DNA of 64,000 bases, taken from the NCBI GenBank assembly GCA_963720075.1, contig CAVREG010000014.1, forward strand, positions 1-64,000, given 5' to 3'. The translations under genes and the position numbers were made by a program. This document shows positions 19,556-29,949 of this stretch, in pieces (position 1 is the stretch's first letter; each line of letters opens with the position of its first letter). The DNA comes from PALSA-188 sp963720075. GTDB taxonomy: Bacteria; Acidobacteriota; Terriglobia; Terriglobales; Acidobacteriaceae. Under the pieces are notes generated by a model. The model saw only the letters and a program-made list of their open reading frames with translations. It made no database searches and was not told where the DNA came from.

Positions 19556-20017
19556 TTAGCTGGCCTTTGCCGCCTCAGCCATCGCTTTTTTCCGGTTCGC
19601 CACGGTTGTTTCCATTCTTTGCAGTATGGCGCGGCCGTTTTCAGTGCTGTTTACCAATCCTTCGATCGTGAGAAACATCGTGGGGCTTACTTTTTCCCGC
19701 AGCTCTTTCAGGAATGGCTTCACCTTTGCGAATATGAGAAACATTTCGCCGGAGGAGGCCGGGGTCAGAAAAAGATCCCGGTCGAGTGCCCCGTGCTCCA
19801 CGAAAGAAGCCGCCATGCTCCAGTATCCCGAGACTTGGCGAAACCAATTGTTTTCCTGGCTTCCCATGTTGGACGAAATCTTTGTAACGTCATCAACAGT
19901 CTGCGGCCAGAAGATCGTCGTCCACCAGTGGCGCGCCTTGCGCATTTCGGCCTCACGGCGAAGATCGTATAGTTTGAGAATCAGTTCCGCATCAGCGGCA
20001 GTTGCCTTATTAGACAT
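19556..20017 (-). CDS. Conserved hypothetical protein
   Basis: A 153-residue soluble, mostly helical protein starting MSNKATAADAELILKLYDLR. It is rich in Glu, Lys and Ala with aromatic spots (RKARHWWTTIFWPQ; NWFRQVSGYWSMAASFVEHG). No signal peptide, membrane helix or catalytic motif is recognisable. It stands alone on the minus strand between mlaF (convergent) and topA (same strand, 104 bases downstream). I do not recognise the family. It looks like a real gene from its even amino acid composition and defined start and end. Confidence 0.6.
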   Translation of the reverse strand: MSNKATAADAELILKLYDLRREAEMRKARHWWTTIFWPQTVDDVTKISSNMGSQENNWFRQVSGYWSMAASFVEHGALDRDLFLTPASSGEMFLIFAKVKPFLKELREKVSPTMFLTIEGLVNSTENGRAILQRMETTVANRKKAMAEAAKAS

Positions 20018-20121
20018 TCAAACCTCCAATAAATTAAGAGTGGTGCACTGCAAGTTGTGAAATGGTCGGTTGAAGGGTGGTGGCTTGCGCTGTACTTGAT
20101 GAAAAAGCTTGTCCGGCGGAC

Positions 20122-22689
<2,568 letters not shown>

Positions 22690-22690
22690 G

Positions 22691-22734
22691 CCTTTGGCTA
22701 TTAGCTCTTGGCTCTTGGCTAAAAGCTTAGGCCA
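22691..22734 (+). repeat. Left flank of inverted repeat around the four-helix-bundle gene
   Basis: Built from TAGCTCTTGGCTCTTGGCT-like units. Its reverse complement recurs at 23096-23138 with about 85 percent identity over 33 bases. It ends a few bases from the topA start. Confidence 0.65.
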
Positions 22735-23091
22735 CCATCGAGCTCCTTAACTTTTGTGACAGCGAACTGAGCATACGCATTATTGAACTTAATTCCGAAT
22801 CTAACCGGTCGTAGTCAGCCGGGGTGAGAACCTCTAAATCCCTCGCTAACAGAAGGTGATAGGAAAGCTCCGCCCCTGAACCCATTGCAATCTGGATGAA
22901 GCGCGCCATCTCTCCCTCGGATCTCCGGCCACAACCCTCCGCCAAGTTTGCCGGAACAGAGGCACAAGAGCACGAATCTGGCTCGTCAATCCATAGCGCT
23001 CTTCCAAGGGGAACTTCTGTGTTCCTTTGTAGATCATCAGGGTTAAGGAATGAGCTTTCTGCCAAACCTGAAGATCTTTATAATTTCGCAT
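22727..23091 (-). pseudogene. Four-helix-bundle (S23/IVP-like) protein, one frameshift
   Basis: The N-terminal piece starting at 23091 reads NYKDLQVWQKAHSLTLMIYK then FPLEERYGLTSQIR. The second piece reads ASVPANLAEGCGRRSEGEMA then GSGAELSYHLLLARDLEVLT. Together they make the standard 120-residue four-helix-bundle protein first seen in 23S rRNA intervening sequences and related to the Avd accessory protein of diversity-generating retroelements. One frameshift lies near 22965. The gene is flanked by inverted repeats and sits between dprA and topA in their orientation. No reverse transcriptase is nearby. Function unknown. Confidence 0.8.
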
Positions 23092-23095
23092 AATT

Positions 23096-23138
23096 AAGCC
23101 TTAAGCTAAAAGCCAAGAGCCAGAAGCTAAAAGCTCCT
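23096..23138 (-). repeat. Right flank of inverted repeat around the four-helix-bundle gene
   Basis: The reverse complement of this stretch (AGCTTCTGGCTCTTGGCTTT and neighbours) matches 22691-22734. It overlaps the end of dprA (stop 23127-23129), so the insert abuts both neighbours. Confidence 0.65.
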
Positions 23139-24296
23139 AACAAAATTCTTCCCCGGCAACTGCTTCACCTTGCCTGCCAGCTCAAGTTCGAACAGAGATG
23201 CGAAAATCTCCGATGAGGACACTGCTGGCTCCAACCTTTCCACAATCTCATCGATGTGCGTGGATTCGTCCGCTTTTAACAACGCGAAAATCTTTTTCTC
23301 GTGGGGCGACAGTTCGGCTTCTTCAAATAAAGATGCGGATTCGGCGACGGGCGATTCATTGCCGTTTTCGGGCATCAGCGCAACCCGGACATCCGAGGGA
23401 AGCTCTTCCCAAACGTCTTCCCAGGTTGCGACCAGCTTCGCGCCCTGTTTAATCAGTGTGTTAGGGCCCCATGAGTTTTTGTTGGTGACATTGCCGGGAA
23501 CCGCGAAAACATCGCGATTCTGCTCCAAAGCGCAACGGGAGGTGATGCGGGTGCCGCTGTATTCTCCCGCTTCGACCACCAGAACGCCGATCGAAATTCC
23601 GCTGATAATGCGGTTGCGGATGGGAAAGTTTTGCGGAGCGGCAAACGTGCTGACCGGAAACTCGGAGATGATTGCTCCACCCATTGCAAGAATCTGATCA
23701 ACCAGCCGCAAGTTTTCTTTGGGATAAATCACATCAATCCCAGTCCCCAGCACGGCAACCGTTTTGCCTTTCGCTGATATCGCTCCGCGATGTCCAGCTG
23801 TGTCCACCCCGCGTGCCAGCCCGCTGAAAATCACGAGCCCGCGCGCTGCGAGATCGCAGGCCAGACGTTCCGCCATGCCGGAACCGTAGGGCGTTGGATG
23901 CCGCGTACCAACCAGTGCAATGCCCGGCTGTGACAACGCCGCGACGTTGCCCCGGACATAGAGTACAAGCGGCGGATCATAGATCTGCTTTAGCTGCCAT
24001 GGATAAGCATGGTCATCGAATACAACAATGTGGGCGGCGGCAGCTAACGCGCGGCCAAGTTCCTCCTGCGCGAGTTCAGCGGATTGTCCCGTCGCAAGCG
24101 ATTGCGCCGAGACAGCACGCAAACCGGCAGCCTCCAATTCGGTTAGCGTCGCTTTGAAAACTGCTTGTATGCCACCAAAGAATTCCACGAGACGGCGGCT
24201 TTTGTTTGCTCCCAACCCTGGCGTCAAAGCTAAAGCCAGCCACTGCCGAATGAGTGTTTCGTCTTTGTTGAGAGCGATAGCAGTCGCCTGAGACAT
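23127..24296 (-). CDS. dprA: DNA-processing protein DprA
   Basis: A 389-residue DprA/Smf protein, which loads RecA on incoming single-stranded DNA in natural transformation. The start at 24296 has GGAGG five bases upstream. An N-terminal SAM/HhH-like part (ALALTPGLGANKSRRLVEFF) precedes the Rossmann domain with IALVGTRHPTPYGSGMAERL, GLARGVDTAGHRGAISAKGK, AVLGTGIDVIYPKEN and NRIISGISIGVLVVEAGEYS. A winged-helix tail follows (ALLKADESTHIDEIVERLEP). The 3' end overlaps the inverted repeat that separates it from topA. It diverges from mqnA over about 90 bases. Confidence 0.95.
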   Translation of the reverse strand: MSQATAIALNKDETLIRQWLALALTPGLGANKSRRLVEFFGGIQAVFKATLTELEAAGLRAVSAQSLATGQSAELAQEELGRALAAAAHIVVFDDHAYPWQLKQIYDPPLVLYVRGNVAALSQPGIALVGTRHPTPYGSGMAERLACDLAARGLVIFSGLARGVDTAGHRGAISAKGKTVAVLGTGIDVIYPKENLRLVDQILAMGGAIISEFPVSTFAAPQNFPIRNRIISGISIGVLVVEAGEYSGTRITSRCALEQNRDVFAVPGNVTNKNSWGPNTLIKQGAKLVATWEDVWEELPSDVRVALMPENGNESPVAESASLFEEAELSPHEKKIFALLKADESTHIDEIVERLEPAVSSSEIFASLFELELAGKVKQLPGKNFVRSF

Positions 24297-24385
24297 TGTT
24301 GCCTCCAAGCTGCGAACTCTATAGAGGGCGCAAAAACGCTGTCAAGGTTAGATGGCACAAGTTTGTTAATATAATTATTGTCTGC

Positions 24386-25216
24386 ATGAGCCGTCCTCTT
24401 CGTATTTCCGCTATTTCCTACCTGAATACGGCGCCTCTGATGTGGGATTTCCGGCACGGACACCCGGGATTCGATATTTCCTACACAGTCCCATCGCAAT
24501 GCGCTGCCGAGTTGGGGGCAGGTTCAGCCGATATCGGAATTATTCCTGCGGCAGCTTACGTCAACATTCCTGACCTGGTGATTATTCCGGGTGTGGCGAT
24601 TGCATCGAAAGCTGCTGTGCGGTCAATCCTCCTAGTCAGCAAAGTTCCTCTAGAAAAGATTCAAATCGTCGCGCTGGATAACTCCTCTTTAACATCCGTC
24701 GCGCTGGTTCAAATTCTCTTTGCGAAATGGTGGGGAGGGAAAAGAGACTTCGCACCCGCCAACCCTGATCTGCCAAAAATGCTGGAGCAGCATGATGCTG
24801 CGCTGGTAATTGGAGACGCGGCCTTGCAGGTTGACCGTTCCCGCTACATAACTTACGACTTGGCGGAAGAGTGGATTCGATTTACCGCCAAGCCGTTCGT
24901 GTTCGCTTTTTGGGCCATTCGGAAGGCGGCGTTAACTCTTTCTTCTCACAACAATCTCCCCTCTATCTTTCAGCAATCCCGTGACAATGGATTGAAGCCC
25001 GCAAGTCTGAATGAAATTGCGAAGGACTGGGCGCCCCGGCTGCATCTAACTGAAGCCGATGTAAAGAGCTATCTCACGAAAAATATCTATTATGATCTGG
25101 ACCGCGAATGCCTGGAAGGATTAATGCTGTTTTATCAACATGCTTGCGAGTGCGGTATATTGCCCGCTTTCCCCCAACCGCGATTTCTGGAGGCTGAGAA
25201 ATTTGCGGTTATTTAG
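24386..25216 (+). CDS. mqnA: Chorismate dehydratase (futalosine pathway)
   Basis: A 276-residue MqnA, which dehydrates chorismate to 3-[(1-carboxyvinyl)oxy]benzoate, the first step of the futalosine route to menaquinone. It has the periplasmic-binding-protein-like fold: RISAISYLNTAPLMWDFRHG at the N-terminus, GSADIGIIPAAAYVN, then ALVIGDAAL and the EEWIRFTAKPFVFAFWAIRK segment typical of the family. The ATG at 24386 begins at the conserved strand; the longer reading from 24296 is not supported. mqnC and mqnD lie downstream on the same strand, separated by other genes. Confidence 0.92.
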   Translation: MSRPLRISAISYLNTAPLMWDFRHGHPGFDISYTVPSQCAAELGAGSADIGIIPAAAYVNIPDLVIIPGVAIASKAAVRSILLVSKVPLEKIQIVALDNSSLTSVALVQILFAKWWGGKRDFAPANPDLPKMLEQHDAALVIGDAALQVDRSRYITYDLAEEWIRFTAKPFVFAFWAIRKAALTLSSHNNLPSIFQQSRDNGLKPASLNEIAKDWAPRLHLTEADVKSYLTKNIYYDLDRECLEGLMLFYQHACECGILPAFPQPRFLEAEKFAVI

Positions 25217-25270
25217 CTGCTTCTTCTGCAATAACATTGCTGCGCCTGTAAACTGCCTTTGAGTCAATTC

Positions 25271-25921
25271 ATGCTGAGATATTATCCATTGCTTTTGGCA
25301 AGTTCCATGGGATGGCTCGTGCGTATGGGCGGCCCAGGCCTGATTCTGATTGGCCTGGCGGATAATTCCGTTGTCCCACTGACCGGCAGCATGGACGTGC
25401 TGACTATTTACTTGGCCGCCAGTCACCGCGGAACTTGGCCCTACTATGCGTTTATGGCGACGGCTGGAGCGGTCGTCGGCGGATACATAACTTACGCCCT
25501 AGCTCGCAAAGGCGGCAAAGAGACTCTAGAACACAAATTTTCAAAGCGCAGATCAGACAAGTTGTGCCAAAGCTTCAAGAAGTGGGGATTCGGTGCGGTC
25601 ATTATCCCCGCGCTCTTGCCGCCTCCTTTTCCTCTCGTGCCATTTCTTATCGCCGCCGGAGCGATGCAATATTCGCGCAAAAAATTCCTGCTTGCTCTGT
25701 CGCTTGGCCGGGCAATTCGTTACTCGATCCTGGCGGCGTTAGGAGTCCACTACGGAAAGCCAATCCTGGCCTTTTTCCGCCACTACAACAAAATGGCAAT
25801 ATTGGTATTGGTCGGATTAGCGGTGGTTGGCGGTGTGGTCACTCTGCTGGGATATCTTCGCAGCAAAAAAACCAAGCCCCCGCGAAAGAGAAAAGCCGTT
25901 GCGGAAAGCAAGACCGCGTAA
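25271..25921 (+). CDS. VTT/DedA-like membrane protein
   Basis: A 216-residue integral membrane protein with four or five hydrophobic segments. The VTT-domain pattern is present: FMATAGAVVGGYITYALARK (re-entrant loop with GGYITY), KWGFGAVIIPALLPPPFPLV and a C-terminal helix pair (AILVLVGLAVVGGVVTLLGY). The tail is strongly basic (KKTKPPRKRK). DedA/VTT proteins are linked to lipid scrambling and membrane homeostasis. Start ATG 25271; a TTG 12 bases earlier is also possible. It lies between mqnA and mqnC on the same strand, but I see no functional tie. Confidence 0.75.
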   Translation: MLRYYPLLLASSMGWLVRMGGPGLILIGLADNSVVPLTGSMDVLTIYLAASHRGTWPYYAFMATAGAVVGGYITYALARKGGKETLEHKFSKRRSDKLCQSFKKWGFGAVIIPALLPPPFPLVPFLIAAGAMQYSRKKFLLALSLGRAIRYSILAALGVHYGKPILAFFRHYNKMAILVLVGLAVVGGVVTLLGYLRSKKTKPPRKRKAVAESKTA

Positions 25922-26012
25922 TAAACCACGAAACACGTAGGCCCGAACGTCGCTACTTGCTCTGCGCGCCTTTTGATCGACTTCAACGTTTCAGCTAGAA
26001 TCGGATTTGCCA

Positions 26013-27059
26013 ATGTCTGTGACAAAACAACAAGCCCTGGATCTGTTCAATTCCGATGACCTAATCGGCATCGGCATGGAAGCGGACGCGGTGCGTCGAA
26101 AGCTGCATCCCGAAGGCGTAGTCACATACATTATTGATCGCAACATCAATTACACAAATTTCTGCACCGAGTACTGCACGTTTTGCGCGTTCTATCGTCC
26201 GCTGAAGGGGCCGAAAGCCAAGGAGGGATATATCCTGGATTTCGAGAACATCCACGAGAAGATTCGCGAAACCATCGAACTCGGAGGCACCGGCGTTTTG
26301 ATGCAGGGCGGACTGCATCCCGACCTGAAGATGGACTGGCACGAAGAGATGCTGCGCGGCATCAAGCAGCGGTTCCCAAAGATTCATCTGCATTGTTATT
26401 CGGCATCGGAGATCATTGCCATCGCTGAATACAGCGGTATGACAATTCGCGACACGATTGCGCGACTGCGAGATGCAGGCCTCGATTCCATACCCGGCGG
26501 AGGGGCGGAGATTCTCGACGACGAGGTTCGCTACAAGATTGCGCGCCTGAAATGCTTGACCGATGACTGGCTGAACGTACATCGAACTGCCCATCAATTG
26601 GGAATGCGGACGACCGCGACCATGATGTTCGGCGTCGGCGAGAACTACGAAAATCGCGTCAATCACTTTCAGCGGCTTTTCGAGCTTCAAGAAGAAACCG
26701 GAGGCTTCACCGCTTTCATTCCCTGGAGTTTTCAGCCCGCAAACACGGCGCTCGGCGGGCGGCACTGGGACGAAGCAACCTCGGTCGAGTATCTGAAAAC
26801 GCTGGCAATTTCGCGCTTATATCTTTCCAACTTTCTCAATGTTCAATCAAGCTGGGTGACGCAGGGATTGAAAGTCTGCCAGATGGGTCTCCGTTTCGGC
26901 GGCAACGATGTAGGTTCGGTCATGCTCGAAGAAAACGTTGTGCGCGCCGCGGGCGTGAACAACTGCACGACAGAAGAAGAGCTGCGCCACATTATCCGCG
27001 ACGCCGGGTTCAGACCGGTGCAGCGCGACACGCTGTACCGGACGTATTTCCTGAATTAA
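26013..27059 (+). CDS. mqnC: Cyclic dehypoxanthinyl futalosine synthase (radical SAM)
   Basis: A 348-residue radical SAM enzyme that cyclises dehypoxanthinyl futalosine in the futalosine menaquinone pathway. The cluster motif CTEYCTFC (CxxxCxxC) is preceded by DRNINYTNF. The family segments GGTGVLMQGGLHPDLKMDWH, HCYSASEI, DSIPGGGAEILDDEVR and FIPWSFQP are all present, placing it with MqnC rather than MqnE. The ATG at 26013 begins the usual N-terminus. No obvious terminator with a T run follows on this strand; the hairpin at 27073-27097 fits the opposite transcript better. Confidence 0.93.
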   Translation: MSVTKQQALDLFNSDDLIGIGMEADAVRRKLHPEGVVTYIIDRNINYTNFCTEYCTFCAFYRPLKGPKAKEGYILDFENIHEKIRETIELGGTGVLMQGGLHPDLKMDWHEEMLRGIKQRFPKIHLHCYSASEIIAIAEYSGMTIRDTIARLRDAGLDSIPGGGAEILDDEVRYKIARLKCLTDDWLNVHRTAHQLGMRTTATMMFGVGENYENRVNHFQRLFELQEETGGFTAFIPWSFQPANTALGGRHWDEATSVEYLKTLAISRLYLSNFLNVQSSWVTQGLKVCQMGLRFGGNDVGSVMLEENVVRAAGVNNCTTEEELRHIIRDAGFRPVQRDTLYRTYFLN

Positions 27060-27062
27060 GCC

Positions 27063-27097
27063 TCAAAATGAAAACGGCCTCGAATCTCGAGGCCGTT
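27063..27097 (-). terminator. Intrinsic terminator of the minus-strand tRNA-like transcript
   Basis: A perfect 11-base-pair stem (27073-27083 with 27087-27097, AACGGCCTCGA/TCGAGGCCGTT, three-base loop). On the minus strand it is followed by TTTTCATTTT. On the plus strand it is followed by CCCAAAAT, so it suits the RNA coming from 27319 better than mqnC. Confidence 0.8.
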
Positions 27098-27247
27098 CCC
27101 AAAATCGCGGTACCCCATCAAGGTCAATTTAATTATCAGCCTGGGCTAAATCGAAAGCAACTCATTTTCGAGGAGAGCCGAGCACCCCATCAAGCTAGCT
27201 CTCCCGTTTTGGCGCTTCGAGGCCAACCCTCAATGAACTGAGGGGAG
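27098..27247 (-). ncRNA. Structured trailer downstream of the tRNA-like gene
   Basis: About 150 bases between the tRNA-like body and the terminator, same strand, rich in short hairpins: CCCTCA-GTTCAT-TGAGGG next to the tRNA; TTGGC/GCCAA; GGAGAGC/GCTCTCC (27172-27204) displaying TTGATGG in its loop; and ACC-TTGATGG-GGT at 27112-27124. The seven-base sequence TTGATGG is the exact complement of the 7-nt anticodon loop CCATCAA of the tRNA-like gene, and the second hairpin is the reverse complement of the anticodon arm over 13 bases. I do not recognise a known RNA family. Transcription is inferred from the terminator and hairpins. Confidence 0.5.
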
Positions 27248-27319
27248 TGGACCTGGCGGGATTCGAACCCGCACCTGTAACCTTGATGGGGTTCCGTGCT
27301 GCCGTTACACCACAGGCCC
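27248..27319 (-). tRNA. tRNA-like gene with noncanonical anticodon loop (apparent anticodon ATC)
   Basis: A full-length cloverleaf: acceptor GGGCCTG pairs with CAGGTCC (one G-T pair); the D arm GTG-TAACGGCAG-CAC recalls bacterial tRNA-Gln; the T arm is GCGGG-TTCGAAT-CCCGC; the discriminator is A; CCA is not encoded. The anticodon arm is GAACC-CCATCAA-GGTTA with one G-A mismatch at the outer pair, giving ATC at 34-36 and C instead of the near-universal U33. It is therefore not a normal decoding tRNA. It may be a tRNA pseudogene, a specialised tRNA or a tRNA-like regulatory RNA. A structured trailer and terminator follow. Confidence 0.7.
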
Positions 27320-27479
27320 ACCGGATCGGAGGCTATCCTGCGATGAACGCGAACGCACGGTCATCCATCACATAACTGTGCATGCTCTCCCGATTTGGCA
27401 ATAGCGGTTGACAGCCCGAGGCACTGAAATTAGGGTGAGAGCAGGTTCAGGCCCGAGGACGAGGAGGCCACTTCCCATA

Positions 27480-27670
27480 ATGACCGGCATACAGTTCATC
27501 ACCGACGAGAGAGGCCGCAAGACGGCGGCGGTAATTGACCTCAAGAAACACAGGCGCTTTGGGAGGACATTGAGGACATACTGGTTTCCCGATCGCCGCG
27601 ACATGAAAAACGAACCCCCCTCGACAAGGTGAAGTCGGACCTCATCAAAAGCGCGAAGTTGCATGGCTAG
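27480..27670 (+). pseudogene. Antitoxin gene (type II, RelB/Phd-like), one frameshift
   Basis: Starts MTGIQFITDERGRKTAAVID and, after one missing base near 27563, continues ALWEDIEDILVSRSPRHEKR to KSAKLHG. The pattern (short beta strand, 'DERGRKTAAVIDL' and an ED..D helix) is that of small antitoxins partnered with RelE/ParE toxins. Its stop overlaps the start of the RelE-like remnant (ATGGCTAG). Restoring one G in the AGG-CGC junction repairs the frame. Confidence 0.6.
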
Positions 27671-27910
27671 CTACCACGTCGTACTAACGGCCAGCGCAGA
27701 GAAGAGCTGAAGCAATATCGCTCGTAGAGGTAACACGAATCCGCCACCGGAGCCAGGTATAAGAATAATGGCGACAACTGGCGTGGCCGCCGGGGAGAAG
27801 GCGTGGCGTTACATGCGTTTCTCGCGATTCGTTTGGCTGCTTCACGAAAAAGCAACTTTGTGACGGTGTGCCCCAAAAGGAACCGGGCAATACCGCGAGG
27901 CGTTCCATGA
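27663..27910 (+). pseudogene. RelE/ParE-like toxin remnant
   Basis: The start reads MASYHVVLTASAEKEL, a good RelE/ParE N-terminus. The frame is then lost after 15 codons. Later pieces (GEKAWRYMR; KSNFVTV) resemble the GxxxWRYRVGDYR core and final strand of the family but lie in different frames, so at least two indels are needed. It follows its antitoxin with an overlap. The same DNA is read on the other strand as a DUF5615-like remnant. Confidence 0.5.
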
Positions 27911-27927
27911 TCAAAGAGAATGAGCAT
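27667..27927 (-). pseudogene. DUF5615-like (PIN-type) toxin remnant
   Basis: MLILFDHGTPRGIARFLLGH at the start is a close match to DUF5615 PIN-like toxins, whose first Asp is a metal ligand. After HTVTK the similarity stops; the remaining frame is Arg/Cys-rich and unlike the family. The ATG overlaps the stop region of the DUF433 gene upstream, the usual antitoxin-toxin arrangement. It overlaps the RelE-like remnant on the opposite strand almost completely, so at least one must be dead. Confidence 0.5.
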
Positions 27928-28179
27928 CTACAGGGGAGTCGGTGGCGCTGACACGAACTGGCTCCGCGTCAAGACTGCGTGCGGCAAATTCCAGTATGGC
28001 CCCGACCTGCTCCCGTGTGATATCGAACTGCTCGATAATCTCATCTACGGTCGCTCCAGCCTCCAGGTTTTCGAAAACGGCGGATACCGGCATGCGGGTA
28101 TCTCTAAAGACCCACGCTCCACCAGTCGCCTAGGCACGCTTTCAACGGCGGGGCATTGCGACCAATCGAGAGTTGCCAT
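27911..28179 (-). pseudogene. DUF433-family antitoxin, one frameshift
   Basis: The start at 28179 reads MATLDWSQCPAVESVP. After an indel near 28125 it continues GAWVFRDTRMPVSAVFENLE, AGATVDEIIEQFDITREQ and VGAILEFAARSLD. This is the standard DUF433 layout, a small HTH antitoxin usually paired with a DUF5615 toxin, whose remnant follows immediately. The rebuilt length of about 90 residues is normal. Confidence 0.65.
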
Positions 28180-28332
28180 GTTCTTACCTCTCTCTATCTA
28201 TCCTAAGCTATTACCACGTTTTCACCACAGAAGCGTTGTACTCTCATGAGTTTGGTTCCGGGCCAACCTGCTCCTTCAGGTACAATGAAGGCTTCGAATT
28301 AGCTCGGCGCGCCTAGGCGTCCTCAGTTCAGC

Positions 28333-29949
28333 ATGGAAGTTCCTTCCCAGTTTGCTGTCATTTTCGCGTCGCGCGGCATTGGGCCATACATCCGCCAGCA
28401 TTTTCTGGATACCACGTTCAAAGGCCTTTATCAGGTCAATGGATTCGACCTCGCCCTGTTGATCCCCTACTTCGTCATATTGACGCTTTTGGCTTCGTAT
28501 GGCGCTCATCGTTATCTACTCGTCTACCTTTATTATAAAAACAAGAAAAACCGCACTACCGAGCCTGCGAATCGCTTTTCAGATCTGCCTCGCATCACCG
28601 TTCAACTTCCAATTTTCAATGAGCAATTCGTCATTGACAGGCTGCTGGAAGCCATTTGTGCTCTCGATTATCCGAAAGAAAAACTCGATATACAGGTGCT
28701 CGACGATTCGACCGACGAAACTGTTGCGGTTGCCCGTGGCTTGGTCTCACATTATGCGGTCCAGGGATATCCGATTTCCTATCTCCATAGAACCAATCGG
28801 GAAGGATTTAAAGCGGGGGCTTTGGCTGAAGGCATGAAGGCGGCCAACGGAGAATTTATTGCGATCTTCGATGCCGATTTTGTTCCGCCGAAAGACTTCT
28901 TGCTGCGGACGATTCACCACATGACCAATCCTAGAGTCGGTATGGTGCAGACGCGTTGGACTCACATCAACCGTCATTATTCGTTGTTGACTGAAGTTGA
29001 GGCCATTCTGCTCGATGGACATTTCGTACTGGAACACTCCGGGCGCGCCCGCAGCAGTGTTTTTTTTAACTTCAACGGAACTGCGGGCTTATGGCGGCGC
29101 ACCGCCATCGAAGAAGCCGGAGGATGGCAGCACGATACGCTTACCGAAGACACGGACCTTTCTTATCGCGCCCAACTCAAGGGATGGAAGTTTATTTATC
29201 TTCAGGATGTGGAATGTCCCGCAGAGCTTCCGGTGGAAATGACTGCTTTCAAAACCCAACAAGCTCGATGGGCGAAAGGCCTGATACAAACCGCCAAGAA
29301 AGTACTGCCTCGTGTGCTGAAAAGTGATCAACCTTTTCACGTCAAGTTTGAAGCGTGGTACCACTTGACGGCGAATGTCAGTTATCCGCTGATGATCATG
29401 CTGTCAGTGCTTTTGTTGCCGGCGATGATTATTCGTTTCTATCAGGGCTGGTTTCAGATGATGTACATTGACCTTCCGCTTTTCATGGCCTCTACATTTT
29501 CAATTTCGAGTTTTTATCTGGTCTCGCAGAAGGAATTGTTCCCCAGGAAATGGCCGCGCGCGCTGCTCTATATCCCTTTCCTGATGGCGCTCGGAATAGG
29601 ACTTACCGTAACTAACGCACGAGCGGTTCTGGAAGCGCTGGTCGGTAGAGAGACCGCGTTCGCCAGAACTCCAAAGTACAATGTGGAGTCCAGGAAGGAT
29701 AAAGTCCGGTCAAATGCTTATCGGCGGCGCCTTGGATGGGTTCCGTGGGTGGAATTACTGATTGGTACTTACTTCGCAATGACCGTATATTATGCGGTTG
29801 AAAATGAGAATTACATTACTGTGCCATTCTTAATTTTATTTGTCGTGGGCTACTGGTACACGGGCCTAATGTCCCTGCTGCAAGGCCGTTTCGCGGGGCT
29901 TTCCCTGGCAGGCGAGAGAGAGACGAAGCCATTCCCGGTTGGAGTGTGA
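28333..29949 (+). CDS. Family 2 glycosyltransferase, processive-type membrane enzyme
   Basis: A 538-residue inner-membrane glycosyltransferase of the cellulose-synthase-like group. Transmembrane segments flank a cytosolic GT-A domain with the ordered motifs QLPIFNEQFVIDRLLEAI, QVLDDSTDET (first Asp), AIFDADFVPP (DxD), LTEDTDLSYRAQ (TED) and QQARWAKG (QxxRW). Four helices follow in the C-terminal third. These motifs mark processive addition of beta-linked sugars; the product (cellulose-, mannan- or hyaluronan-like) cannot be told. The gene overlaps the next reading frame by 11 bases. No BcsB- or BcsZ-like partner is nearby. Confidence 0.85.
   Translation: MEVPSQFAVIFASRGIGPYIRQHFLDTTFKGLYQVNGFDLALLIPYFVILTLLASYGAHRYLLVYLYYKNKKNRTTEPANRFSDLPRITVQLPIFNEQFVIDRLLEAICALDYPKEKLDIQVLDDSTDETVAVARGLVSHYAVQGYPISYLHRTNREGFKAGALAEGMKAANGEFIAIFDADFVPPKDFLLRTIHHMTNPRVGMVQTRWTHINRHYSLLTEVEAILLDGHFVLEHSGRARSSVFFNFNGTAGLWRRTAIEEAGGWQHDTLTEDTDLSYRAQLKGWKFIYLQDVECPAELPVEMTAFKTQQARWAKGLIQTAKKVLPRVLKSDQPFHVKFEAWYHLTANVSYPLMIMLSVLLLPAMIIRFYQGWFQMMYIDLPLFMASTFSISSFYLVSQKELFPRKWPRALLYIPFLMALGIGLTVTNARAVLEALVGRETAFARTPKYNVESRKDKVRSNAYRRRLGWVPWVELLIGTYFAMTVYYAVENENYITVPFLILFVVGYWYTGLMSLLQGRFAGLSLAGERETKPFPVGV

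Noticed and set aside
22727..23091. Diversity-generating retroelement (Avd-like four-helix-bundle protein)
   Set aside because: No reverse transcriptase, template repeat or variable repeat nearby; the protein is closer to the S23/IVP type.
27112..27292. CRISPR-like array from the three CCCATCAAGG-type motifs
   Set aside because: The motifs are only 10-13 bases, occur in both orientations at uneven spacing, and no cas genes are present.
27063..27319. tmRNA or a tRNA-inserted group I intron as explanation of the tRNA plus long trailer
   Set aside because: The tRNA part is continuous with complete D and anticodon arms, unlike tmRNA; no tag-encoding frame is seen, and the trailer is too short and lacks the conserved core expected of a group I intron.
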